A DNA stretch of 5,777 nucleotides from Opitutus sp. GAS368 (lineage in GTDB: Bacteria; Verrucomicrobiota; Verrucomicrobiia; Opitutales; Opitutaceae): NCBI GenBank assembly GCA_945862035.1, contig CAMAXB010000205.1, positions 1 through 5,777 of the forward strand. Direction: 5' to 3'. The position numbers were made by a program, and so were the translations under genes. The notes under the pieces are model-generated. The model was given only the letters and a program-made list of their open reading frames with translations. It made no database searches and was not told where the DNA came from. Of the stretch, positions 1 to 5,777 are shown one piece after another (within the stretch, counting starts at the first letter, position 1; each line of letters starts with the position of its first letter).

Positions 1-24
1 GCGGCCGCCGGCTTCAAGCTGTAA
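1..24 (+). CDS. C-terminal end of an upstream gene (partial)
   Basis: Frame 1 reads seven sense codons (A-A-A-G-F-K-L) and a TAA at 22-24. Only the tail is in the window, so no function can be given. That this is a real gene end, not chance, is supported by a strong rho-independent terminator that starts 19 bases after the stop on the same strand. The gene therefore seems to end a transcription unit separate from the genes to its right. Confidence 0.6.
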   Translation, partial: AAAGFKL

Positions 25-42
25 ACTTCTTCCTTTGCAACC

Positions 43-85
43 AAGGCAGGTCCCCTCAGCCTACGGGGCCTGCCTTTTTTATTTT
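43..85 (+). terminator. Strong intrinsic (rho-independent) terminator
   Basis: The left arm AAGGCAGGTCCCC (43-55) pairs with the right arm GGGGCCTGCCTT (65-76). This gives 12 base pairs with one bulged T at 51, closed by a 9-base loop (56-64). The right arm runs into TTTTTT (75-80), then A and TTTT (82-85). GC-rich stem plus T-run is the classic form. It closes the gene ending at 24. It is not obviously bidirectional, since no comparable T-run follows on the opposite strand. The T-run ends one base before the ATG of the next gene. Confidence 0.9.
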
Positions 86-86
86 C

Positions 87-1490
87 ATGGTCCTCCGGAA
101 GCACCTGTTACTGTCTCGCCTCGCCTCGTTCTACTTGCTCGCGTCGCTGACGTGCGGGGCCGCTGAGCCAACCGACGAACGGGAGGCCAGCATGCTCTAT
201 TCGCGCGCCAACGACGCGGTGAGCAACATCAGCGAGAGCGCATACTCCTACGCTTATATCCAGTTTTACTGGCGCCGAGCCCAAGCCAATATCGACCGGA
301 TCCTACGCGTCTACCCGGAGACGGAAACAGGGCGAAAGCTGGCCGCTGGCAGCTTAAAAATCGGGGCCTACGACCTGAACTATTTCCGTGAGCGGCTCTT
401 GCCACGTCTGGAAGAAAAGCGCCTCGCCGCCTTCGACGCGGTCAACAACGCCATCTTCCTCTACAATCGCGAGCGCCCAGGCATCGATGCAGAAAAGACC
501 GCTGCCTTCGAGAGCATCGTCGAGGTCCTTTCCGCTCAGCGTCGCTGGAGCGAGGCCTTGGGTTTCCCTCTGCTCAACGATGATCGGGGTCTGCTGATTG
601 CAACCGTCTTCCGAGTGGCCGCGCGCCTCGACAATTCTCCGCTTGTCGCTGAGCTCCTAGCCAACACCACTCCGAGCGAGCAAACGCGACTCTGGCCCAT
701 CTTGGGCGAGGCCTACGCTCTTGTCGGCCGTCCCCGCTCTGACATCACGAAGTTGCTCGATGAGCATCCGGGCGAGGAAGTGCGCTTGGCCGTGCTCTCC
801 GGCATGGTCGAGAGAGAGATTCGCATCCAGCGCGTTGCGGCCCTCCGCCTCCCGCCGAGCGACGAGATCCGAACCGTCCACTACACGCTGAAAAGCCTCG
901 ATGTCCGCGACGACATCGAGAGCGTTGCCCGAACATTTTTTCCCACGCCGAACGCGGCCGCTACTTCCCTCGTAGAGCGCTATCGGGCCGCCCAAGGCTC
1001 CAAGCCCGCCTCCCCAGCCGCTTCCGTCGCCCACGCGGCCTTTATCGACTACGCAGCAGACCTCGAGAAGTTCGAAGAACTCACTGCTTATGCCAACGCG
1101 CGAACTCTGCCCAAGGTCGTCGCCCAGACACTCGTCCAAGCTTACCATCGAGCCGGTCGGTTCGATGACGGCAAGGCCGTACAATCACGTCTCGTAGCCG
1201 CCAAAGTTCTCACTCCGGATGAAGCCGAACTCGCCGCCTTCCGAGGTCGAATCGAATCCTCGGAAGTCCCGCTGACCGTCCGTCCGACGACGTTTTCTTC
1301 ACTTGCGATTCAGGACCCGTGCGTACTTGCCGTCGCTCTGATGGACTGGAGCCTCACCCCAAATCGTTCGATCCGCGGCGCCGCTCCGTGGGACTCCGTC
1401 GTTTATCGTTACCAGCCCGGTTTCGAAAATCTTCCCTTGCCCCTGTCCAAGGAGGTCGGCGAAGCCTCGGCGACCGAACGGCCGTTCTAA
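87..1490 (+). CDS. Secreted helical-repeat (TPR-like) protein, function unknown
   Basis: This is a 467-residue protein whose family I do not recognise. Residues 1-26 look like a Sec signal peptide: basic R4-K5-H6, a hydrophobic stretch from L7 to L21, then C-G-A-A with likely cleavage near residue 26. C23 is in a poor lipobox (S-L-T-C), so a lipoprotein is unlikely. The mature part is predicted mainly helical. Residues about 55-90 (A-Q-A-N-I-D-R-I-L-R-V-Y-P) and 343-371 (Q-A-Y-H-R-A-G-R-F-D-D) resemble TPR helices, suggesting a periplasmic or outer-membrane-side alpha-solenoid scaffold; this is inference. Residues from about 392 are less helical and hold the only other cysteine, C412. The ATG at 87 is chosen because it alone retains the signal peptide. 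It has no Shine-Dalgarno and sits directly behind a terminator; the next in-frame ATG (192) has one but would make a cytoplasmic protein. The glycosyltransferase gene follows 63 bp later, so shared transcription is possible, but a common role is unproven. Confidence 0.82.
   Translation: MVLRKHLLLSRLASFYLLASLTCGAAEPTDEREASMLYSRANDAVSNISESAYSYAYIQFYWRRAQANIDRILRVYPETETGRKLAAGSLKIGAYDLNYFRERLLPRLEEKRLAAFDAVNNAIFLYNRERPGIDAEKTAAFESIVEVLSAQRRWSEALGFPLLNDDRGLLIATVFRVAARLDNSPLVAELLANTTPSEQTRLWPILGEAYALVGRPRSDITKLLDEHPGEEVRLAVLSGMVEREIRIQRVAALRLPPSDEIRTVHYTLKSLDVRDDIESVARTFFPTPNAAATSLVERYRAAQGSKPASPAASVAHAAFIDYAADLEKFEELTAYANARTLPKVVAQTLVQAYHRAGRFDDGKAVQSRLVAAKVLTPDEAELAAFRGRIESSEVPLTVRPTTFSSLAIQDPCVLAVALMDWSLTPNRSIRGAAPWDSVVYRYQPGFENLPLPLSKEVGEASATERPF
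182..186 (+). promoter_or_regulatory. Possible internal Shine-Dalgarno (GGAGG) for ATG at 192
   Basis: GGAGG lies five bases before an in-frame ATG at 192-194, codon 36 of the secreted protein. It matches the anti-SD better than anything before the ATG at 87. If used, it would give a 432-residue form without the signal peptide. It may equally be a chance match, because these bases also code for R32-E33-A34. Confidence 0.2.
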
Positions 1491-1520
1491 GCTTGGTACT
1501 CAGATCCGGTTCAGCTTTCT

Positions 1521-1537
1521 AAGCCGATCGACGGCTT
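1521..1537 (+). other. Small intergenic hairpin
   Basis: AAGCCG (1521-1526) and CGGCTT (1532-1537) form a perfect 6-bp inverted repeat around the 5-base loop ATCGA. It lies in the 63-bp gap, ending 16 bases before the GTG of the glycosyltransferase gene. No T-run follows (the next bases are CTGGCCCTTTCG), so it is not a convincing terminator. It could affect mRNA processing or translation of the downstream gene, or be chance. The rest of the gap holds no promoter that I can recognise. Confidence 0.35.
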
Positions 1538-1553
1538 CTGGCCCTTTCGACGC

Positions 1554-4500
1554 GTGAACATTCTCTTCGCCAACTACGGCGACTTTACCACCAACAGTCT
1601 CAATCATATCGCGGGCTTTGCCCACGGACTGATTGATGCCGGCCACGATTGCGTCGTCGCGGTGCCCGACGGCCGGGACAGCCTGACCGCGATTCCAAAC
1701 CCGCGATTCACCGCGGCCACTTTTGCGGACGTGCTGGCCAATCCCGCGTTGTTCAAGGACGGGAAAGCCGCGGACATCGTCCACGCCTGGACACCGCGAG
1801 AGGGCGTAAGGCGGTTTGTGCTCGCGCACCAGCGCCTCGTTCCCGCCCGCCTCGTGGTCCACCTTGAGGACAACGAAGAATTCCTCGTCTCGTCCTACAT
1901 GGGGGAATCGACGGCGGTTTTGCGGGAAAAGCTGGAAGAGGAGTTTCCGAAGATCCTGCCCGCCGGACTGCCCCATCCGATTCGGTTTCGAAATCTGCTG
2001 CGCCTCGCGGATGGCGTGACCGTCATCGTCGATGGGTTGCGTGCCTTGGCGCCCGCCGATGTCCCTTTCCTCAGCCTGCCACCCGGGGTTGATTTCACCC
2101 TTTATCGCCCCCTGCCCGCTGACCCTGACCTGCGGAAGGAACTGGGGATTCGCGCGAACGAAAAGGTCCTCGTTTACACCGGGAGTACCACGTTTGCCAA
2201 CGAGTCGGAGGTCAGGGACCTGTACTTGGCGGTCAAGGAACTCAACCAGCGAGGGTACCCCACCCGCCTGATTCGGACCGGGTTCAACTCGCCGTCGCTG
2301 CTTCAATCGCTCCCCGCTGACTGGGAGTCCTGGACGATCGACCTCGGGTTCATTCACAAGGAGCGTCTGCCCGGCCTGCTCGGACTTGCCGACGTGCTGG
2401 TCCAGCCCGGCGCCCCGGGCGAATTTAACGATCTCCGCCTCCCGTCCAAGCTGCCCGAGTTTCTCGCGAGCGGACGCCCCGTCGTGCTCCCGGCGGCCAA
2501 CCTCGGCCTTCAGGTTCGGGACGGGGAGGAAGCGCTCGTCCTTCCGCTCGCTACGCCGAGTGCGATCGCCGACGCCTGCGTTCGGCTCTTCAAAGATCCC
2601 GCCCTAGCCCGTCGCCTTGCCGCGGGAGGCGCGGCATTTGCCCATCGTCACTTCGATCTCCGCGCGCACGCCCGCGAGCTCGCGGCGTTTTACGTTCAGG
2701 TGTCTTCGCACTCGGCGACGACCGACTGGCGCTCCTTTGCCGGCTCCCCGGCCGAGGACACCACGCTGCTCGCCAACCAGTTGCTCACCCGGCTCAAGCC
2801 GCTTGCGAAGACCGGCCAGCCTGCATGGCAGGAGGTTCTCGCCCAAACAGATGACCTGATCCGCCTGTGCCGGCAACTGGAGACCGTGGCCTCCGGCAAC
2901 CAGACCCCCCTGCAGGCCCTGCGGGTTCAGTTGGAGCGCGAACGGGACGACTGGAAGCGGACTTGGGAACTGACCGATGGTCATGCCCGGCACCTCGCCG
3001 GGGAAGTCGAGGAGACCAAGGCCCATGCCGCCAACGTCGAGAAGAACCTCGCCGAAGTCAGCGATCACGCCGCCAATCTGGAGCGCAGCATCAAGGCCGT
3101 TCGGGACCACGCCGACAATCTTGAGCAAAATCTCACCGCCGCCCGGGATCACGCCGCGAATCTTGAGCAAAATCTCACCGCCGCCCGCGCTCACGGCTCC
3201 AACCTGGATAAGATCCTTGGCGAGGTGCGCACTCACGCCGCCAACCTTGAGCAGATTCTTGGAGACGTCCGCGGGCAGCTCGCCCAAGTGGAAAGCCAGC
3301 GCGACCAGGTCACCGCGCAACGCGACCTGATCGAGTCCCAGCGCGACACCGCCGAGTTGCAGCTGACGATTACCCGTCAGCAGAAGGCCGAGCTGGAGCA
3401 GCAGCTCGACCAGACGCGCTCGCGCTTGGACCAGTCCGAGGACCGGGTTCGCCGCATGGTTTCCTCGTTCTCTTGGAAATCCACCGCGTGGCTGCGGTCC
3501 CTGCGACGCCTGCTGATCGATCCTTCGCGTCGCAAAGCCGACGATTTGCCGATCGTGCTCCCGCCGCCTCCGCCGGAGCCGGCGGCGTTTGGCCATGTCA
3601 CACCCGCCGCCTCGCCCGAGGCGCCCAGTTTCCAGTTCACCGTCGACTATCCCCACACGTGGAGCTTCGGACCCAAAAAGATTCTGGTCCGCGGCTGGTG
3701 CTTCGCGTTGAACGCGGACGCCTTCCCCATCAAGTCGATCCGAGCCCGGATCGACGGCCGCATCCATGCGGGGGTCTATGGGCTCAAGCGACTCGACGTG
3801 CTCGCGGCGATGCGTGCCCACCCGCAGGCGGAGTATTGCGGATTCAAGGTCGAGGTAGACCTGCTGATTGGCGACGCGCAGCTCTCCGTGGAGGTCGACC
3901 GCGGGGATGGCCAATTCGTTTCGTTTTTCGCCCAAGGCATTTCCGTTCGCGAGGGGGGCGGCGTGGATGAACTCACGGACTACCAAAAATGGATCGAGGT
4001 CTTCGAGAGACCCACGGTCGAACAGCGGGCTGCGATCACCGCGGAGGTCGCCGCCTTCACAACCCGACCCGTGATCTCCGTCATCGTCCCGGTCTACAAC
4101 ACGCCGGAGATCTGGCTGGTCAAAGCGGTCAATTCCGTCCGCGCTCAATCCTATCCTCACTGGGAACTGTGCCTCGCCGATGACAAGTCGCCGTCCCCGC
4201 ACGTCCGGCCGCTGCTGGAGAAACTGGCCGCCAGCGACCCCCGGATCAAGGTGGTCTTCCGCCCGGCAAACGGCCACATCTCGGCCGCCTCCAACTCGGC
4301 GCTGGAGATTGCGACCGGACAGTTCATCGCGCTGCTCGACCACGATGACGAGTTGGCGGTCGACGCCTTCTACGAAGTGGCGCGCGTGATCAACGCCCAT
4401 CCCGAGACCGACGTCATCTACTCCGATGAGGACAAGATCGACGAGGAGGGCAAACGCTACGAGCCCTACTTCAAGCCCGACTGGCTCCCCGACTTGTTTG

Positions 4501-5711
4501 TCGGACAGAACTATCTTTCGCACCTGACCGTCTACCGCGCGACGGCGGTCCGGACGGCGGGCGGATTCCGTCTGGGCTACGAGGGATCGCAGGATTGGGA
4601 CCTCGCCCTGCGTGTCACGGACGCGGTTTCCGCCGACCGGATCCGGCACATTCCGAAGGTGCTCTATCACTGGCGCGCGATTCCGGGTTCAACCGCGCTC
4701 AACATCAGCGAGAAGAACTACCCGCTGGAGGCCGCGCGCCGCGCCCTCAACGATCACTTTGCCCGGCGCGGGGAGAGCGTCGTCCTCCAGACCGTGCCCG
4801 GCGATCACTGGCGGATTCGCCGCCCGCTCGGGGCCAAGCCGCCCCTCGTCTCGCTCGTCATCCCGACGCGCAACGGCCTCAAGTTTTTGCAGCGCTGCGT
4901 CGACAGCATGCTGGCCAAGACCCGCTATCCCGAGTTTGAGATCGTCGTGGTCGACAATGGGTCGGACGATCCTGCGACCCTCGCCTACCTGCAGCAGCTG
5001 GAGCGCGGCACGCATCCCTCCCTGCGGCCTGGACGGTCCACCCGGGTACTGCGCTACCAGGCACCCTTCAACTATTCGGCGATCAACAATTTCGCCGTCG
5101 GCCACGCTCGGGGTGAAATTGTCGGTCTGATGAACAATGACCTCGAGGTCATTCACGACGATTGGCTCGACGAAATGGTCAGCCAGGCCCTCCGACCCGA
5201 GATCGGCTGCGTGGGTGCCCTGCTGTATTACCCGAACGACACGATCCAGCACGCCGGCGTACTGATCGGCATGGGCGGCGTCGCGGGCCATGCGTTTCGC
5301 GATTTTCCCCGGGGCACCGAGGGCCGCTTCAATCGCGCCCGCCTCGCCCAGAACTACACCGCCGTCACGGCTGCCTGCCTGGTGGTGAGGAAAGCCGTCT
5401 ACCAGCAGGTCGGCGGTCTCGACGAAAAGTCCCTCGCCGTCGCCTTCAACGACATCGATTTCTGCCTGAAGGTTTATGCCGCCGGTTACCGCAATCTCTG
5501 GACGCCCTTCGCCGAGCTCTACCATCACGAATCGGCCACGCGCGGCGCGGAGGACACTCCGGAGAAGCACGAGCGCTTCCGCGGAGAGGTCGAGACCATG
5601 CTCGCCCGCTGGGCCGACCTGATTCGCCACGATCCGGCGTACAATCCCAACCTGTCGCTGGAGTTGACGGACTTCACGCTCTCGGCGCCGCCCCGACCAT
5701 GGAAGCCCTGA
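1554..5711 (+). CDS. Multidomain glycosyltransferase: GT4 + coiled coil + beta-sandwich + GT2 + GT2
   Basis: This 1385-residue protein probably assembles a surface polysaccharide, adding sugars from activated donors at the cytoplasmic side of the membrane. No signal peptide or membrane span is visible. Domains: (a) GT-B/GT4-type, about 1-380, with N-terminal strand N-I-L-F-A-N-Y-G, C-lobe start V-L-V-Y-T-G-S (205-211), and R-L-P-S-K-L-P-E-F-L-A-S-G-R-P-V-V (295-311) in place of the usual EX7E segment; (b) coiled coil, about 456-636, including seven 14-residue repeats (477-574); (c) F-S-W-K-S-T-A-W-L-R (639-648) and a proline-rich linker (669-676); (d) probable beta-sandwich, about 691-799; (e) GT2-type GT-A, about 838-1060, with S-V-I-V-P-V-Y-N, A-D-D (875-877), DXD-type D929-H-D931-D932 and Q-D-W-D-L (1013-1017); (f) second GT2-type, about 1097-1345, with S-L-V-I-P-T-R-N-G, V-D-N-G-S (1133-1137), N-N-D-L-E (1194-1198), F-N-D-I-D-F (1298-1303) and H-H-E-S (1324-1327). 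The GTG at 1554 is the only in-frame start after the previous stop and begins exactly at the first Rossmann strand; no Shine-Dalgarno is seen. Sugar and linkage specificity cannot be read. The tandem GT2 part resembles large O-antigen/rhamnan-type transferases. Confidence 0.93.
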   Translation: MNILFANYGDFTTNSLNHIAGFAHGLIDAGHDCVVAVPDGRDSLTAIPNPRFTAATFADVLANPALFKDGKAADIVHAWTPREGVRRFVLAHQRLVPARLVVHLEDNEEFLVSSYMGESTAVLREKLEEEFPKILPAGLPHPIRFRNLLRLADGVTVIVDGLRALAPADVPFLSLPPGVDFTLYRPLPADPDLRKELGIRANEKVLVYTGSTTFANESEVRDLYLAVKELNQRGYPTRLIRTGFNSPSLLQSLPADWESWTIDLGFIHKERLPGLLGLADVLVQPGAPGEFNDLRLPSKLPEFLASGRPVVLPAANLGLQVRDGEEALVLPLATPSAIADACVRLFKDPALARRLAAGGAAFAHRHFDLRAHARELAAFYVQVSSHSATTDWRSFAGSPAEDTTLLANQLLTRLKPLAKTGQPAWQEVLAQTDDLIRLCRQLETVASGNQTPLQALRVQLERERDDWKRTWELTDGHARHLAGEVEETKAHAANVEKNLAEVSDHAANLERSIKAVRDHADNLEQNLTAARDHAANLEQNLTAARAHGSNLDKILGEVRTHAANLEQILGDVRGQLAQVESQRDQVTAQRDLIESQRDTAELQLTITRQQKAELEQQLDQTRSRLDQSEDRVRRMVSSFSWKSTAWLRSLRRLLIDPSRRKADDLPIVLPPPPPEPAAFGHVTPAASPEAPSFQFTVDYPHTWSFGPKKILVRGWCFALNADAFPIKSIRARIDGRIHAGVYGLKRLDVLAAMRAHPQAEYCGFKVEVDLLIGDAQLSVEVDRGDGQFVSFFAQGISVREGGGVDELTDYQKWIEVFERPTVEQRAAITAEVAAFTTRPVISVIVPVYNTPEIWLVKAVNSVRAQSYPHWELCLADDKSPSPHVRPLLEKLAASDPRIKVVFRPANGHISAASNSALEIATGQFIALLDHDDELAVDAFYEVARVINAHPETDVIYSDEDKIDEEGKRYEPYFKPDWLPDLFVGQNYLSHLTVYRATAVRTAGGFRLGYEGSQDWDLALRVTDAVSADRIRHIPKVLYHWRAIPGSTALNISEKNYPLEAARRALNDHFARRGESVVLQTVPGDHWRIRRPLGAKPPLVSLVIPTRNGLKFLQRCVDSMLAKTRYPEFEIVVVDNGSDDPATLAYLQQLERGTHPSLRPGRSTRVLRYQAPFNYSAINNFAVGHARGEIVGLMNNDLEVIHDDWLDEMVSQALRPEIGCVGALLYYPNDTIQHAGVLIGMGGVAGHAFRDFPRGTEGRFNRARLAQNYTAVTAACLVVRKAVYQQVGGLDEKSLAVAFNDIDFCLKVYAAGYRNLWTPFAELYHHESATRGAEDTPEKHERFRGEVETMLARWADLIRHDPAYNPNLSLELTDFTLSAPPRPWKP
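2982..3275 (+). repeat. Seven tandem 42-bp (14-residue) coiled-coil repeats
   Basis: Seven units in a row start with His at residues 477, 491, 505, 519, 533, 547 and 561. The consensus is close to H-A-A-N-L-E-Q-N-L-T-A-A-R-D. Each unit is two heptads. Positions 2, 5, 9 and 12 (A, L/V, L/I, V/A) give the 3-4-3-4 spacing of coiled-coil core residues. The first unit (H-A-R-H-L-A-G-E-V-E-E-T-K-A) is the most diverged. The array lies within the coding frame and contains no stops or shifts. Confidence 0.85.
3117..3187 (+). repeat. 29-bp exact direct repeat inside the coiled-coil array
   Basis: A 29-base stretch at 3117-3145 recurs without mismatch at 3159-3187, an offset of exactly 42 bases (one repeat unit). 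It spans the codons for N-L-E-Q-N-L-T-A-A-R in units 4 and 5. The other units encode similar residues with more divergent codons. Identity including third positions points to recent duplication or gene conversion of one unit. Confidence 0.85.
3294..3356 (+). repeat. Three heptad repeats (S-Q-R-D type) in the coiled coil
   Basis: Residues 581-601 read S-Q-R-D-Q-V-T, A-Q-R-D-L-I-E, S-Q-R-D-T-A-E: three 7-residue units sharing a Q-R-D core. They follow the 14-residue array closely and continue the coiled coil, which then runs through Q/E/L-rich heptads to about residue 636. The DNA copies have diverged, so this is mainly a protein-level repeat. Confidence 0.65.
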
Positions 5712-5777
5712 CCACCGGCCCTCTGGAGCTCGCGTCCAAGCCAAGTGCGCCGCAGCGCGCGGCCAGGTCCATCTGCA
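5699..5777 (+). CDS. Start of a downstream gene (partial), overlapping the glycosyltransferase gene
   Basis: An ATG at 5699 opens a frame that reads 26 codons to the window edge without a stop (beginning M-E-A-L-T-T-G-P-L-E-L-A). It is in a different frame from the glycosyltransferase and overlaps its last 13 bases, including the TGA at 5709-5711. Overlaps of this size suit translational coupling in an operon. No good Shine-Dalgarno precedes it (CGGCGCCGCCCCGACC). The peptide is too short to identify. The other two forward frames are also open here; one has no start codon and the other only a GTG at 5745, so this start is likely but not certain. Confidence 0.5.
   Translation, partial: MEALTTGPLELASKPSAPQRAARSIC

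Noticed and set aside
144..158. Lipoprotein signal (lipobox at C23)
   Set aside because: The residues before C23 are S-L-T, not a good L-[AS]-[GA]-C match, and a signal peptidase I site near residue 26 fits better.
657..1184. 175-codon open frame on the minus strand
   Set aside because: Antisense to the secreted protein gene; glycine/serine/arginine-rich shadow with no recognisable feature.
1521..1537. Intrinsic terminator between the two main genes
   Set aside because: The stem is only 6 bp and no T-run follows, so the genes may be co-transcribed; kept only as a low-confidence hairpin.
1500..2357. 285-codon open frame on the minus strand
   Set aside because: Antisense to the GT4 N-lobe, whose start and motifs are convincing on the + strand; no domain seen in the reverse product.
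2982..3275. Possible CRISPR or intergenic tandem repeat
   Set aside because: The 42-bp units are contiguous without spacers, are in frame within a coding region, and encode a regular coiled coil.
2604..4670. 688-codon open frame on the minus strand
   Set aside because: It lies wholly antisense to the glycosyltransferase gene. Its product is rich in R, G, D and V with no domain, which is typical of the antisense shadow of a GC-rich gene; the + strand has clear family motifs throughout.
4689..5744. 351-codon open frame on the minus strand
   Set aside because: Antisense to the second GT2 domain, compositionally shadow-like and without recognisable motifs.

Overview
The window is high-GC bacterial DNA, and all supported genes read on the + strand. 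It looks like part of a surface-polysaccharide (O-antigen, capsule or exopolysaccharide) locus. The taxon cannot be fixed from sequence alone. High GC, start codons without a clear Shine-Dalgarno and the style of the proteins would suit a Verrucomicrobiota (Opitutales-like) or similar Gram-negative genome, but that is a low-confidence impression.

Layout: (1) Positions 1-24 are the last seven codons and stop of an upstream gene, closed by a strong intrinsic terminator (43-85). (2) Positions 87-1490 encode a 467-residue protein with an N-terminal signal peptide and a mostly helical, TPR-like mature part; I do not recognise its family. Its ATG lies one base after the terminator's T-run. (3) A 63-bp gap holds only a small hairpin. 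(4) Positions 1554-5711 encode a 1385-residue protein that dominates the window. It contains a GT-B (GT4-type) glycosyltransferase domain, a long coiled coil built partly from seven 14-residue repeats, a predicted beta-sandwich, and two successive GT-A (GT2-type) glycosyltransferase domains. (5) A further gene probably starts at 5699, overlapping the giant gene by 13 bp, and runs off the end.

How they fit together: the large protein carries three glycosyltransferase modules and no membrane segment, so it probably adds several sugars in turn to a lipid-linked or growing glycan on the cytoplasmic side of the inner membrane. The coiled coil would hold the GT4 module at a distance from the GT2 pair and/or oligomerise the enzyme. 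The overlapping downstream start suggests an operon continuing to the right. The secreted protein on the left may or may not belong to the same pathway. The most interesting features are the three-transferase architecture, the 14-residue coiled-coil repeats with signs of recent DNA-level duplication, and the terminator abutting a start codon. No RNA genes, insertion sequences or CRISPR arrays were seen.
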